64,000 nt of DNA from Mesostigma viride. Lineage: Eukaryota; Streptophyta; Mesostigmatophyceae; Mesostigmatales; Mesostigmataceae. The stretch spans positions 6,590,109-6,654,108 of the forward strand of contig RPFO01000213.1 in assembly GCA_009746045.1 (NCBI GenBank), read 5' to 3'. Below, in pieces: positions 12,401-23,384 of this stretch; the stretch's first letter is position 1; every line of letters starts with the position of its first letter. The notes beneath the pieces are model-generated. The model was not told the origin of the DNA. It made no database searches and saw nothing but the letters and a program-made list of their open reading frames with translations. The position numbers and the translations under genes were made by a program.

Positions 12401-15400
12401 ACGCCCGATGCCACAGCGCGGTGGTGAGGCCGAGCACAAAGCCAGCGACCAGCATGATCACGAGGGCCACAGCCGCACCAAGGGAGGTGGAGGTCACCTG
12501 CAGGCAGGGAAGCGACACGTGGCGCGATCAGGGCCATTAAGATAAATGAGGGAGGCCCAGGATTTTTTTAGAAAAATTAAACATTGTATTCAGGGATTGT
12601 AAGTTAGAGGTGCATGGATCAAGCGCAGAAAAGGCACCGCCGCCCCAGAATGAACTTGAGAGTGGACATTTCGATGATTCGCTCGGTTGGCTTTTCAACT
12701 CTTCTCTTGTTCCAATGCTCCCTATTCCAACGCCGACTACCCTCACCACAGAAAACTGTCAGACACTTCGATGGTTCACTCGCTCTTACCGCTCGCAGCG
12801 ACATCCAGACGACACCTCGATGACTGCTAGATATCTAGACAGATAACCTGGTTTGCTATTCAAGTGTGCTCTAGTCCCATGCCGTGCAGTTCCCGTGGTT
12901 CCCTCGCACGTGGCCTTGTCCCCTTGTCCCCTTGTCCCCTTGTCCCCTGCAGTGCGCGCGCGTGGCCTTGCCCCCTTGTCCCCTGCAGTGCGCGCGCGTG
13001 GCCTTGTCCCCATGCTGCGCTCGTGTCCCCACGCGGCGATGTTCCAAGGCTCCCTGCCCTCACCACAACAGAGAGCAGTACGCCCCACGCAAGCATTTCA
13101 TTCTATGGCATGGTACCCCCAATCACCTCGCTACAGTGACCCCTCACGCTAGAGTGTCCCCCCATGCTCGAGTGACCCCCCATGCTACAGTGTCCCCTCA
13201 CGCTAGAATGACCCCCCATGCTCGAGTGACCCCCCATGCTACAGTGTCCCCTCACGCTAGAGTGACCCCCCACGCTCGAGTGTCCCCCCATGCTACACTG
13301 TCCCCTCACGCTAGAATGACCCCCCACGCTCGAGTGTCCCCCCATGCTGCAGTGTCCCCTCACGCTAGAGTGACCCCCCCCGCTAGAGTGTCCGCGCATG
13401 CTACACTGTCCCCCCGCGCTACAGTGACCCCTCCCCCCTCACCACGACAGAGAGCAGAAAGCCCCCCGCGACGAGAGACAGCGCGTAACTGAAGAAGAGC
13501 AGGAAAAGGGCAGCGAGGGAGGACTGGGGGAACAGGCCGAACAGCGAGGCCGAGGCCACCGTGATGACCACGGTGACGGCTGCCATAGCGCCATAGGTGA
13601 CCATCCAGCCCAGCCAGTAGACGCTCTCGCGCAAGCCCATGCGCAGAGTGGTGTCCTTGACCAGGGACTCTTTTTCCCTGCGAAGGTGGGGGGGGGGGGG
13701 GGAAAGGGGAGTTTGATGCATCATGAGAGAGGGGAAGGATAGAAAGAAGAGTTAGATCAATGAAAAATATAATTATTTTGGAATGAAGAGGCATTAGGAC
13801 ATGGAATGGCATGCAGGACAGGACAGGACACCTACCACCAACTACACACCACGACATCTGGCGGACGACACCACATGGCTGTAAAGGCACCAAAAACGGG
13901 GTCCACACCTCTTGATATGGACATGGCACAGTCAACATCTCGTCATGCAAGATCGATCTAATAGCAAGCTCTGTTGCTGCTGGACTGTACCACGCACCAC
14001 GGCTGGCCAGGCAGGCGATGGATCACCCCTGGACAACCAACGCCCAACCACTTGATGATATGCAGCGCGATTCGTTGCCATGCAAAGCCTTGCAAGGCTA
14101 AAGAATGGTACCCCTTGGTCACGGTACTGGTCACTGTAACCCTTTGGTGGTCGCCATGCAAAGCCTCGCAAAGCTACTGCAGCACTCGCTGGAACTGGTG
14201 GGCAACAACTCCCCTCAGCGTGCGAGCCGCAAACACACCCGGACTACGACAGCGGGCGGTGACTCCCCTGGATCTGGACCAGTGGGCGGCGACTCACCTG
14301 ACCAGGTGGGCGACCAGGGACTGGACGAGCGGCAGCAGTGCCAGCACCATGTAGACGGAGACAAAGAGGCGGAATGCGCCGCCCGCAAACGTCTTGCGTC
14401 GAAAGGGGGGCAGCGAGGCTTGGGACACCTGGACGCCCACCCTGGGTAACCGAGGCAGCAGGCCCGTGCCATTGTCCTTGTTGTCCGTGGCGCTGCTACC
14501 GCCTGCAGCGTCCCTGACCCCGTCTCCATGGCTGTCTTCTCCTCCTCCTCCAGCATCGTCGCCAGTGAGGAGAGCAACCAGGGACTCGAGCACGCTCTCG
14601 TGCAGCGCCAGCAGGCCCGAGGTGAGGTACCTGTGTGCGAAGGTGGCGGAGGACAAGCATTTTTTACACAGCGAGGTGGTTGGACGAAAGCATGACAAGT
14701 GGCAACACAAGCATTGGGACCGAGGTCAGGTAGCTGAGTGCCGTGTGACGGGGGGGAGTGGCATAGGACAGGCGGATGATACGCGATAAAATGCAGGCCT
14801 GATAAAATGCAGATCAAGCCTCACAGAGGAGTAGGTGGTCAAAGTCCATGAGGTGGAAGTCGCAAGCATTACCCATAGGGACAGAGCAAGGTGGTTGGCT
14901 TCCCATGAGGTGGCGGCTGCAAACATTAGAACACGAGCAAGGTGACCGGATCCAAGACCAGGCGGCCGTGGTGGCGGTGGCCGTGGCGGCGGTGGCGGCC
15001 GTGGTGGCCCGTGGCAGTGACGGTGGCGGCGGTCGCGGCGGTGCCACATGCGTCCGGCCGTTCGGCTGTGCTGGCGTGGATGAGGTGGGTTAATCATTAC
15101 TGGGGGTGATGAGGCGGGTGAATGATCACTGGGGTAACCAAGTGGGTTGACACTGATAAGGTGCGGCCAGAACTGGGGTTCATGCAGCAAGAACAGGAAA
15201 CCAACCCTTGGAAGCATGCGACGATGCACCGGTGGGATCCCCCCGACGGGGTCGCCGTGTCTGTGCATCACATGGGTAGTGAACACATTATATAGTAGTA
15301 GTAGTACATGTTGATAGTGTAAAATGTAAAAAATTATATACATTTTGATAATGTAAAACGTACAAGATTATATACATTTCAATAATGTAAAACGAACAAG

Positions 15401-17904
15401 ATTGTGTACATTTTTACTATGGATAATGTACAAGATTAGATACATTGTGATCATTTTACGATGTCGACGCTGAACATGCGTGCTCGGCGCTCGTTACTAC
15501 CCCTGCGCCGCAGACCGAACCCGCCTGTCTCCGCCTGCACTTGTGTGCAAAGGGCGATCTATGGACAGTGTGTGGCTACACCGTTGCTGTCACTATTGCT
15601 GTCACCATTACTGTCACTATTGATGTTATTGGCTACCCGCACAACGATCCGAGCCACCCTGTTTCAACCCTTGCCGTGTCACCACCTCATCATCACCACT
15701 ACTGCTCTCCCACGCCGCCACCGCCGCCACCAGCGCTATACCCGCCACTGCCGCCACTAGCGCTAAACCCTGCCACCACTAGTGCTATACCACACTACCA
15801 CCACCACCAGTACTGCTCCCATGCCATCCCACCACGAATGCTCCCTGCTCCCTTACGATTGCTCCCTGCCCCCGACCCACTTGTGTTCACTCGCGCATTT
15901 CAACGTGCACACGCAGACAACGCGCGCACATCAATACCTGTGCGACGTGCGCAAGGTCGACTGTGTCTTATTACGCTTTTGTCATCATCACGGTTATTGG
16001 CTCTCTCCGCCACTCCCCTCCCCCGACCCCCCTCCCCCTTTTCCAACCCTTACTTGTGCGACGTGCACTGCGTCGGTCGCGTGTTGTCAATGCCTGTGTG
16101 CGCGCCACCTGGCGCCTCGTCGTACGGCCGGCATTCATAAGGCTCCGCATGGCTCATCTTGGTACTCGGCAAGTAGCTGGCGTTCATGTGGATGGTGTAG
16201 GACAGGTCCGGTGGGAGGGGGGGGCCCTCGGGCAGGCTCCCGTTGGGATACCCTCCTTTGGTCGCGCCCTTGTTGCCTTTCTTGGACGGGGGGATGTCAA
16301 ACGCGAGGCCTGCGGGGTGGAGGGTGGAGGGGATCAGGGTTGAGAGGTTCAAGGGTCCAGGGTCCAGGGTTTAGCGTTCAGGGCTCACACCATCCAACCC
16401 ACATGGCCCGTCGAGAACTTATTTAGTCACATCCAGCTTTTCGAGAACGTCTACAAATAGAACGCTTATTGGCGGCATCCAGCGGACGGGATGGCATGCA
16501 GTTTTTTCATAGAACGTTCGTTAATAGAACATTTATTGATTGAAGTATCACTGGTGGCATGCAGCGGACGGCATACAGTGACAATACTTGGGCGGGAATG
16601 GGAGGGGCACCACCACAAGGAAGGAAAATGCCCCCCCCCCCCCCCCCCCCCCGCCCCCCGCGCGATTCCACGCCTCAACAGGCCTAGAAGTGCCAGGCAA
16701 CTCGACGGCTACTACCGCTTCCCACAGCACCCCCCTGCTTTAAAAGGGGGTTGCACTGTGAAGATGTTGTACACAGGGCGACCCCTACTTGGGGGCAAGG
16801 TGAAACCCTGTCACATGCAACTAAGTGGCCTTGAACAAGAAGCAACCGGCGCGTAGTGCGCCGGAGGCAGGCCCATCCCTGGCTAAACTCATGAGGTAGA
16901 GAAAAACATATCCAACCTGTAGTATGCATCAAGACAGAGAAGAATTGAGGCAATCGGACACAGGAAGATCTCGCGGGGGAACAGACTGAACACAATCGTC
17001 TACCACATCGAGCCTCTTTTCTTCCTTTGTGGTCAACTAACTGAAGAGTCTCGCAGCTCACCAGCAAAGAGACGCTGTGGGTGTGCGTTGTGAAAACGAA
17101 TCATCGCGTCCTCTGATGGAAATGGCTGCGCGACCAGCTGTCGACGTGGCGGCACGACGTGGGGGTAACGCGACGCCAGATGAGTGGCTGCGCCGACCAC
17201 CTGCGAGGGGCGTTACAGAGAGATTTAGAACACACACACAAAAAAGGCACAGAAGCGGATGGAGAGACATGGAGCAGCCTCCATTTGTTACAAATCACTT
17301 CCAAAATTCAAGCAGTCTTCAAACGGAAAAAAACGATGGGAGGCAGCCTACGAGTCACGCCGCGATCAGCATGCATTCCGAAGCTGGCCAGGAGGTGAAT
17401 GCCATGCAAAAGGTATAAATAATAATGTTTTTTCTGCAAGCGGTTGCCAAAAAGGTAGCGCATATGAAGCCATGCAAGAGACGGCTCTCCTGGGAACTTG
17501 CTGAGATGACAGAACATTAACCCCAGGCTTTTCACTTCCCTAAAGTTGCAGACAGCCCAGTCACGGAATTCAACAGCGCATATATTTGTGCGTACCACTT
17601 TTCTCAGCGTCTCAGTCGCGGGGGCAAAACCAAGAAAGGTCTCCTCTGGTCCCCGCCGAGGCATCGAGTTCCAACAGAATTTGTCGTGAATGCCGCCAGT
17701 TTGGTAGCAGTTCAGGTCCGTGGGAGGCTGCTCCGGAGAAACAGGCAAATCCCACGCTCCACCTATTGACTGCACCAAGATAAGGACGTAAACAAAGTAA
17801 ATTGGGAAGAGACACTCCTGCACCGTGTGCTCCCTATCTCTCCATTTGATAAGGAGGTCGCGGTGCAGCGTCGCGGTCATCTGGCGCCACCACGATGCCG
17901 TCAT
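421..17904 (-). CDS. ABC transporter, subfamily A (ABCA), multi-exon, C-terminal part off window
   Basis: Full-size ABCA-type membrane transporter, a family that moves lipids or sterols. Exons set by GT-AG borders and frame: ~17595-17904 (N-terminal TM; ATG at 17904), 16109-16309, 14298-14630, 13443-13677 and ~12226-12497 (membrane segments), 9962-10688 (last TMs of half 1; long Q/R-rich tail), 8334-~8940 (Walker A GQAGGGKSSLL), 6790-7205 (Q-loop region, signature), 5276-5560 (Walker B), 3633-3809, 1961-2978 (LEDVLVTL motif, first TM of half 2) and 421-~1000. Phases agree across the 14298/13677, 6790/5560, 5276/3809 and 3633/2978 junctions. NBD2 lies beyond base 1. NBD1 is odd: signature ISAKE instead of LSGGQ, Walker B followed by Gln instead of Glu (LIVLDQP), and Asp where the H-loop His is expected. 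Other exons may be missed between 17.6 and 14.6 kb. Confidence 0.85.
1256..1488 (+). repeat. Dispersed ~230-bp repeat, copy 1
   Basis: About 230 bp match 32352-32581 in the same orientation with roughly eight differences by eye. It lies in an ABCA intron. Similarity starts near TATCAA and stops abruptly after GCGTGTGTTTC in both copies. No coding capacity, terminal repeat or target duplication is evident. A 25-bp unit (GACGCCACAGGATGGTTTAT) is duplicated just before it, at about 1205-1252. Confidence 0.75.
3283..3435 (+). repeat. 20-bp minisatellite in ABCA intron
   Basis: About seven tandem copies of a 20-bp unit (GGATGGCAGCATGATTGTAC) with scattered substitutions. It sits in the intron between the exons 3633-3809 and 1961-2978. 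Confidence 0.85.
3815..3995 (+). repeat. Degenerate ~70-bp tandem repeat in ABCA intron
   Basis: Two to three imperfect copies of a unit containing GTACAGTAACA, GCATGATTGCCAGTAGCAA and GCAAGATTACCTGTT. It starts right next to the acceptor of the exon at 3809 (intron side). Confidence 0.6.
4905..5045 (+). repeat. Degenerate ~30-bp tandem repeat in ABCA intron
   Basis: Four to five imperfect copies of a unit like ATACCTTCAGAAATAGGAGG followed by GAATGG. No coding content. Confidence 0.6.
5081..5284 (-). repeat. 102-bp tandem duplication of an exon end and its splice donor
   Basis: The end of the ABCA exon 5276-5560, with its donor (CTGATTCAG|GTACATG in gene sense), is repeated downstream in the intron. 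GGAGAACG/GGAGAGCG landmarks at 5081, 5183 and 5285 give a period of 102 bp. 102 is divisible by three and no stop arises, so the open frame of the exon runs through the copies. Alternative donor use would add 34-residue blocks. Confidence 0.75.
5764..5938 (+). repeat. 11-bp minisatellite (GGGGTAAAGGA)n
   Basis: About 15 near-perfect copies of an 11-bp unit in the ABCA intron upstream (gene sense) of the exon 5276-5560. In transcript sense it is pyrimidine-rich (TCCTTTACCCC). Confidence 0.95.
6698..6757 (+). repeat. Interstitial plant-type telomere-like repeat
   Basis: Degenerate run of CTAAACCC units (ACTCTAAACCCTAAACCC, then variants) ending a few dozen bases from the donor of the ABCA exon 6790-7205. 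CCCTAAA is the common plant telomere repeat, here inside an intron. Confidence 0.8.
7500..7636 (+). repeat. Short tandem repeat (ATGGGCAATAAT)n
   Basis: About ten degenerate 12-bp copies of AATATGGGCAAT-like sequence in the long ABCA intron between the exons at 7205 and 8334. Confidence 0.8.
9057..9623 (+). repeat. 8-bp minisatellite (GTAGGATG)n
   Basis: About 70 almost identical copies of GTAGGATG, with two GTAGGGTG variants near 9195 and one near 9618. It lies in the ABCA intron between the exons 9962-10688 and 8334-8940. In transcript sense it reads CATCCTAC, a pyrimidine-rich unit. The long ORFs across it are artefacts of the period. Confidence 0.97.
10709..11247 (+). repeat. 5-bp arrays (GGGGC)n then (AGGGC)n, G-quadruplex-prone
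   Basis: A pure GGGGC array (about 10726-10975, with a few single-base breaks) passes through a short mixed zone into a pure AGGGC array (about 10990-11247). It sits about 20 bases intron-side of the acceptor at 10689, so in the transcript it is a GCCCC/GCCCT run serving as the sequence ahead of the splice site. Its G-rich strand is the template strand of the ABCA gene. Confidence 0.97.
11724..11800 (+). repeat. Triplicated ~29-bp unit
   Basis: Three tandem copies of a unit containing GCGGCCTTCCCTGTAA followed by TAGGT. ABCA intron, no coding content. Confidence 0.75.
12916..13015 (+). repeat. Short tandem duplications rich in CTTGTCCC
   Basis: CTTGTCCC repeated four times, then a roughly 39-bp unit containing CTGCAGTGCGCGCG and GTGGCCTTG present twice. 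Lies in the ABCA intron between the exons at 13443 and 12497. Confidence 0.7.
13132..13438 (+). repeat. 18-19-bp minisatellite with ~57-bp higher-order period
   Basis: Units such as AGTGACCCCCCATGCTCG and AGTGTCCCCTCACGCTAG alternate in blocks of about three, giving landmarks near 13180, 13237, 13291 and 13346. The array abuts the donor of the ABCA exon 13443-13677. Confidence 0.85.
15290..15455 (+). repeat. AT-rich ~40-bp tandem repeat
   Basis: About four imperfect copies of AATGTAAAACG, ACAAGATTATATACATTT and variants, much more AT-rich than the surroundings. It lies in an ABCA intron. Confidence 0.7.
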
Positions 17905-18993
17905 TCTGGCTGCAAGGGAGTAGCTTACAAGGACCTCAGGGGCGCAAGCAAAGCATATTTCCCTGAAATGTCTGACACTCACAGGATAAGTGCTCACGAA
18001 AGTCACGATATCCCTCCATCGGGAGGCATTCTTGCCCACTTAGAAAAGAAATACTGGAATTGCTTTCACACAAGAAGCTTTCCTGTAGCTTGAAACGTCA
18101 CATGATGAGCTGACAAATGCCTACAAGCGTTGTGCCGTCTGTTGGGCAAGAATTCAAGGAAAAACCCACAGCTGCAAAACTTCATCGGGGCGTCGCAGAT
18201 CGCCATGTCAGCGGTTGATTCCCACGGTAACTGCTGTTAAAAAACGCAGAATGCTCAGCGCCGTATCGCCGTACTCAGCAACCATGATCGAGATATCCCG
18301 CCTCAATTTTCCATCCACTATTCTCGCACAGTAGGTTTGTTGGGAGTGGTTACCTTACTAGCTGACAGCATAAAACGGGGAAGGCGAGGGAATCGTACGG
18401 AACCATGACCTTTTGCAGGCCGGAAAGAAAGACTGGTCCAAAGCACAACCACGAAGCCGAGAAATGGGCAGGAACCGAGGAAACGGGCAGGAGACCTAGA
18501 ACTGGAATGGCGGAGAGCAAAGATGCTAGCCTTCAAATGATTAGACATGGGTCCGCAGCGAGCTAAAGCGAGAATGTCATGGAAAGGCATGCCTCGATCG
18601 GTATTTCGCGCTGCACGTGCTTGACACACAATGTGCCCCCTTGTGGCGTAGCAGCTGTGAATTATCTGCCGCGATGACACCAGTCCTTCGGTTGCAGCGA
18701 TTAGAGGCGCCACCGTGCCCACGTGATTACCCGTGTGGTGCTTGAAAATGCGGGATAACATGACGTTAGTCAACCTAGTGGTGTCAAGGGCTCGATTCAG
18801 AGCAATAGATAGGCCAATGTTCATGTAGCCGCAGTCGAGGTAGCTATGATTGATGGTTGAAAAGTCCGTGATGGAAGATACGGGCAACATAGGGAGAACC
18901 CTGCAAGAACCCGACGACGATAGCTTGCAAGTCTGTTGACGGGGAGGGTGTAGCCTCGGATAGCCTGCCGGCACGCGCCGGCGGGGAAATCGG
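17905..18993. other. Intergenic region between divergent ABCA and PIP5K genes
   Basis: The two firmly identified host genes start at 17904 (minus) and 18994 (plus), so this 1.09-kb stretch should hold both promoters and 5' untranslated regions. The 298-residue minus-strand ORF that crosses it runs antisense into the PIP5K coding region and resembles nothing. No TATA box or operator could be defended by eye. Confidence 0.5.
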
Positions 18994-21315
18994 ATGTCGA
19001 CCATGGCTCTGCTTTTCAGGAATACGAGTAGGGAGATCCAAACGCCGCAGGCCAAGCCGGTGCACGCGATCAAGAACTTCTTGAACAGTGACAAGTACAT
19101 CGGGGACTGGCTGGACGGGAAGCCGCACGGGAAAGGGAAATACGTGTGGGCGGATGGGAGCCAGTACGACGGCGAGTGGAAGAGCGGGAAGAAACACGGG
19201 TACGGCAAGTACACGTGGACGTCCGGTGCGACTTACGAGGGCGACTGGGTGGACAATTGCATGCAAGGCGTCGGCACGCACGTCGGCCCGGACGGCAGCC
19301 GTTACCACGGCAGCTGGCGGCAGGACAAGAAGCACGGCCTGGGCACAAAGACGTTTGGCAACGGCGACATATACGAGGGCCTCTGGAACAATGGCGTCTC
19401 GGAGGGCCCCGGCCGCTACGTATGGGCCAACGGAAACGAGTACAACGGGGAGTGGAAGGACGGCACGATGAATGGGAAGGGCACGTTCCTGTGGTCGACC
19501 CAGGACCGGTACGACGGCGAGTGGAAGGACGGCAAGGAGCACGGGGCGGGCGTGTTCGCGTGGGCCGACGGCGCGTGCTTCGAGGGGACCTGGGCCGCGG
19601 GGTTCAAGCACGGGACAGGCAAGTTCTACCCACAGGGACTCCCCTGGCACCACCGGCGGGCCAAGGCAACCCGGTCCAACCGGACGGGCCACTCAAGCGC
19701 GCCCCCGGTCGGCATGACCAGCGGCAGCGACACGGAGGGTCTGGGCGCGTCCATGACTCTCGAGTCGGAGGGTGCGGCGGGGACGACTGGGGGTGGGGGG
19801 ACGGAGAAAGGGGGCGTGGGCGGGGTTGGGGGGTCATCAGGGGAGATCCAGACGGTCATGGTCCGGGCGTACAACATGGGGTTCCTGCTCGAGGAGCACG
19901 CGCTCGAGGTCAAGCCGGTAGACGTGAAGTCCCGGCACCGGGTGGGTGGCATGACTGGCCGCCGTCACCACCGAATGCGGTCGTTCTCGGTCCGCCCAGG
20001 TCACCACCTGGACGAGCTGGAGCCGGCACGCCCCGGGGAGACCATCTTCAAAGGCCACACGAGCTATGACCTCATGATCAACCTCCAGCTGGGGATACGG
20101 TGGACCGTGGGCAAGACCACACGCGCGCCGAGCTACGACCTCCAGAAGGATGACTTCTCGAAGAAGGCCAACGTGCTCCACCGGTTCCCGCGCCAGGGCA
20201 GCACGGTGACCCCCCCACACCCGGGCTATGACTTCAAGTTCAAGGACTACTGCCCGATGGTCTTCCGCCAACTGCGCGAGCGGTTCAAGATCGACGCGGG
20301 CGACTACATGCTCTCGCTGTGCGGCGACGGCGGGCTGCGGGAGATGCCCTCCCCCGGGAAATCAGGCTCCATGTTCTACCTCAGCCACAACGACCGCTAC
20401 ATAATCAAGACGATGGCCAAAGCCGAGATGAAGATGCTGCGGCAGATGCTCCCCGACTACTACAAGCACGTGATGGAGCACCCGAGCACGCTGCTCACCA
20501 AGTTCTTCGGCCTGCACCGGCTCAAGCCGCACCGGGGGCGCAAGGTCCGGTTCGTCGTCATGGGCAACCTGCTGTGCACGGACCTGCGGCTCCACTACCG
20601 GTTCGATCTCAAGGGGTCCACCCTCGGCCGCAAGACCGAGGGCAAGACGTCGGCGACGACCACGCTCAAGGACCTGGACCTGCAGTGGTACTTCAAGCTG
20701 GAGGAGGCGTACCGGGAGAAGCTGCTGCGCCAGGTGGAGGTCGACTGCGCGTTTCTGGAGCGGCTGTCCATCATGGACTACTCCATGCTGCTGGGCGTGC
20801 ATGAGCGGGCCACGCCGTCTAACCTGCAGATCCGGTTCAACGGCGCCACCGGCCCGGGGGGGGGCATCCCCAGGTCCCCGATCAACCCAGTGGACCCAAT
20901 CAGCTCCGTGGCCAACGTCAAGAACTTCCGTCTCGCGGGCGTGCAGACCCCCACGCAGGTGCTCGCGATCAGCCCCCACCGGACGGACACCTTCCGGCCC
21001 GTCCAAGGGAGCGAGGGTGGCACGGACGCGCTCACGCACCTCTTTGGCCGGTCGACCGTCACGGTCGGCCTGAACATGGCGGCCACCGCGGTGCCGCTCG
21101 CCTTCAAGGGGCGCGAGGAGGAGGTCACCAAGGTGGACGTCAAGGACGTGGTGCTCTATTTCGGGATCATCGACATGCTCCAGCAGTACGACATCAGCAA
21201 GATACTGGAGCACCGCTACAAGGCGCTGTTCCACGGCGGGCAGGCGATCTCGGCGGTCGACCCGCTGGCGTACTCGACACGCTTCCAGGCATTCATGGCC
21301 GAGATATTCACGTGA
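18994..21315 (+). CDS. MORN-repeat phosphatidylinositol-4-phosphate 5-kinase, intronless
   Basis: 773-residue lipid kinase that makes PI(4,5)P2 from PI4P at the plasma membrane. Residues ~33-210 hold about eight MORN repeats of the YxGxWxxGxxHGxGxYxW type. A Gly/Thr-rich linker follows (~225-290). The PIP kinase domain runs from ~353 (GHTSYDLMINLQLGI) to the end. It has IIKTM with the ATP-binding Lys, RFDLKGSTLGR, the catalytic IMDYSMLLGVH, a DVVLYFGIIDMLQ segment and an activation loop ending in SAVDP and YSTRF. N-terminal MORN plus kinase is the plant PIP5K layout. A second ATG at 19003 has the better context (ACCATGG), so the start may be residue 4. The frame is open in one piece, whereas plant PIP5K genes usually have several introns; either an ancestral loss or retroposition is possible. 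It looks intact. Confidence 0.95.
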   Translation: MSTMALLFRNTSREIQTPQAKPVHAIKNFLNSDKYIGDWLDGKPHGKGKYVWADGSQYDGEWKSGKKHGYGKYTWTSGATYEGDWVDNCMQGVGTHVGPDGSRYHGSWRQDKKHGLGTKTFGNGDIYEGLWNNGVSEGPGRYVWANGNEYNGEWKDGTMNGKGTFLWSTQDRYDGEWKDGKEHGAGVFAWADGACFEGTWAAGFKHGTGKFYPQGLPWHHRRAKATRSNRTGHSSAPPVGMTSGSDTEGLGASMTLESEGAAGTTGGGGTEKGGVGGVGGSSGEIQTVMVRAYNMGFLLEEHALEVKPVDVKSRHRVGGMTGRRHHRMRSFSVRPGHHLDELEPARPGETIFKGHTSYDLMINLQLGIRWTVGKTTRAPSYDLQKDDFSKKANVLHRFPRQGSTVTPPHPGYDFKFKDYCPMVFRQLRERFKIDAGDYMLSLCGDGGLREMPSPGKSGSMFYLSHNDRYIIKTMAKAEMKMLRQMLPDYYKHVMEHPSTLLTKFFGLHRLKPHRGRKVRFVVMGNLLCTDLRLHYRFDLKGSTLGRKTEGKTSATTTLKDLDLQWYFKLEEAYREKLLRQVEVDCAFLERLSIMDYSMLLGVHERATPSNLQIRFNGATGPGGGIPRSPINPVDPISSVANVKNFRLAGVQTPTQVLAISPHRTDTFRPVQGSEGGTDALTHLFGRSTVTVGLNMAATAVPLAFKGREEEVTKVDVKDVVLYFGIIDMLQQYDISKILEHRYKALFHGGQAISAVDPLAYSTRFQAFMAEIFT

Positions 21316-23380
21316 GGGAGGAGCGGGGGAGGGGGGGGTGGGCTTCCCCTTGGCTGGGGCATGGGAATTATGGCCGAGATGATCACGTTAGGGGCGGCTG
21401 GGCTCGTGGAAACTTTCCTCGAGAGTTTCGCGTGAGCGCAGCTGGCAGCGTAGACTCGCTCCTGCATAATCACATGAAACATGGGGGGTGTTCTCATGCA
21501 TCAGGGGTGGGGTGGGTTGATGGGACCATGCCCCAAAGTTCGCGTGAGGGCCACTCATGCTAGCCTGTGGGGGCACCAAGGGAGAATAAGACAAGGGCAC
21601 GAGGAGAAGAGGAGAAAAGGGGTTGCCTTGCGGGGCGGCCGCAGCGCTGCATCGTCCCTCTTGTCCTGGGTTGTGCGCAGGTGGGACCATGCCAGGGGCA
21701 CGTGGGCAGTTGCCGCACCCCCATGCGAGGGGAAGAGACCCCCCTCTCCTCTCCTCTCTTGCCGGTCGCACGTGGCTGGCATCCGTTCCATGGATGGCTG
21801 GCATCCGTTCCATCCATCCGTTCCATCCATCCACGTGCCTTTGCTGGGAGGGTCATGGGGGAGGTCATGTGATGGACTGGGTGTGCAGGCAGCTGACCCA
21901 CGATATGCACTCATGTGGCGAACGCTGGCGCGGTGGCATGCGGAGACTGTCATGCTGAAGGGTGGGCGGAGAAGGATGGGGCATTGGGGCTGAGGAAGGG
22001 CGGGGAGTTGTCACGTGTGGGAGAGGCTTGATGGGGCCGGGGGGGTGAATGGACATCTCACGTGCTGGACAGGGGGGGGATGTGGCAGCGGGCCGGTTCA
22101 AGGAGGCGGACTATGCCCATGCCCCAGAATTGCGGAGGGGGAAAGGGAGGAACCAGGAACTTGTTTGTGTTGTACGTAGCCCCGGATAGGGGTATCCTTG
22201 TGCAGCAGTAAGGGTGCGCTGGAAGGGTGGGAAACGGCAAGCAGCGGGGTGGAATGGATCCGGATGAGGGCATTTCTTGTGGGCAGATACCCCACATCCC
22301 CCTCGACGAAGGCCATAAGTGCGAGGTGATAACATGCGTGAAACGGGATACTCGCTCAGCCCCCTGCGGAGAGGAGGGGAGGGTATCTCTGGAGCCGCAG
22401 GGGATGGGGGGTAGGGGGAGCCGTTGTTCAGCGGGGGGGAGCTTTCCTAGTTGTGCCGGTGAGAGCAGGGAATGCTCGCATTTCTCTTTTTATGCCCGGG
22501 TCAGCCTGCCCATGATCATGTGCAAGGGAGGGCCATGCGTGGGGACTTGAGAGGACGCTGCCATGGGAGGTGGCAAGCGCTGGCTTGAAGTGGGCAATCG
22601 AAAGAGCAGAGCTCTTTCCCATGGCCCCCAGGGCTATCCTGGTGGGTGGGCGCACGCAGCGCGAGCATGGGTCATGGAACTCATGGGCGTATTTCAAGGG
22701 GGAAGGTTGATTACATGATTGCTGTTTATTTTCTGGTCATTCTATGCAGGCCAGATGGAGGTTGTGGTGGACGTAAACCAGTTTGGGGAAATTGTGCCAC
22801 CAGGTGGTAGGCACATTCTTGACCGTACTGGACTACTTGATGTGGTTAGGCAGCATGTTTCCCTGGGCTTTAAACGATGTTTCTCAGTACGGTGGTCCAG
22901 CGTGGAGTTCCCCTTTGGCCACCTGGCAGGTAGTTGGAAGTCATCTGTCACAAATATGCATCCCCTACCTGCCGAGCATTGTCAGACATTTTTAAATTTT
23001 TTATTTATTTGTCAATGTCTTTTGTGATTCTAGACCATGAATGCGTTTCTAAACCATGTTACAAAAATTAAGTGAGACAAAGTTATTCCTGGGCGCACAT
23101 AGCTCACTTAATAGCAGTCCCCATGAAAATGGCTGACGGCGGTATGGCTGATGGCTGAGTTCGAACTTTTGCGTCTGAGCCCTGGCAAATTCGGTCAGAC
23201 CACTTGCATTCGATGCGCCTTTTTAAGACGCACTCGCTAGTATAATCGGTTACGGCTGACACGCAGTATCGACAAAGTTACACACGTGACAAGCAGCTAT
23301 GACGACTCCAAAAGCCAAACGAGGTTTGGAAAAGGAGCTTTCCGGCTCCCAGCCCATGCAGAACCCACTCGCCATCGTCG
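21316..23380. other. Gene-less stretch downstream of PIP5K
   Basis: Contains only short unconvincing ORFs. Short local duplications of GGCTGGCATCCGTTCCAT are seen at 21775-21835. The first part probably includes the PIP5K 3' untranslated region. No repeat-family hallmarks before about 23380. Confidence 0.5.
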
Positions 23381-23384
23381 TTGC

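Noticed and set aside
18318..19214. 298-residue minus-strand ORF upstream of PIP5K
   Set aside because: Overlaps the PIP5K start in antisense, composition is random-like and no motif was found.
20362..21234. 290-residue minus-strand ORF
   Set aside because: Antisense shadow of the PIP5K kinase domain.
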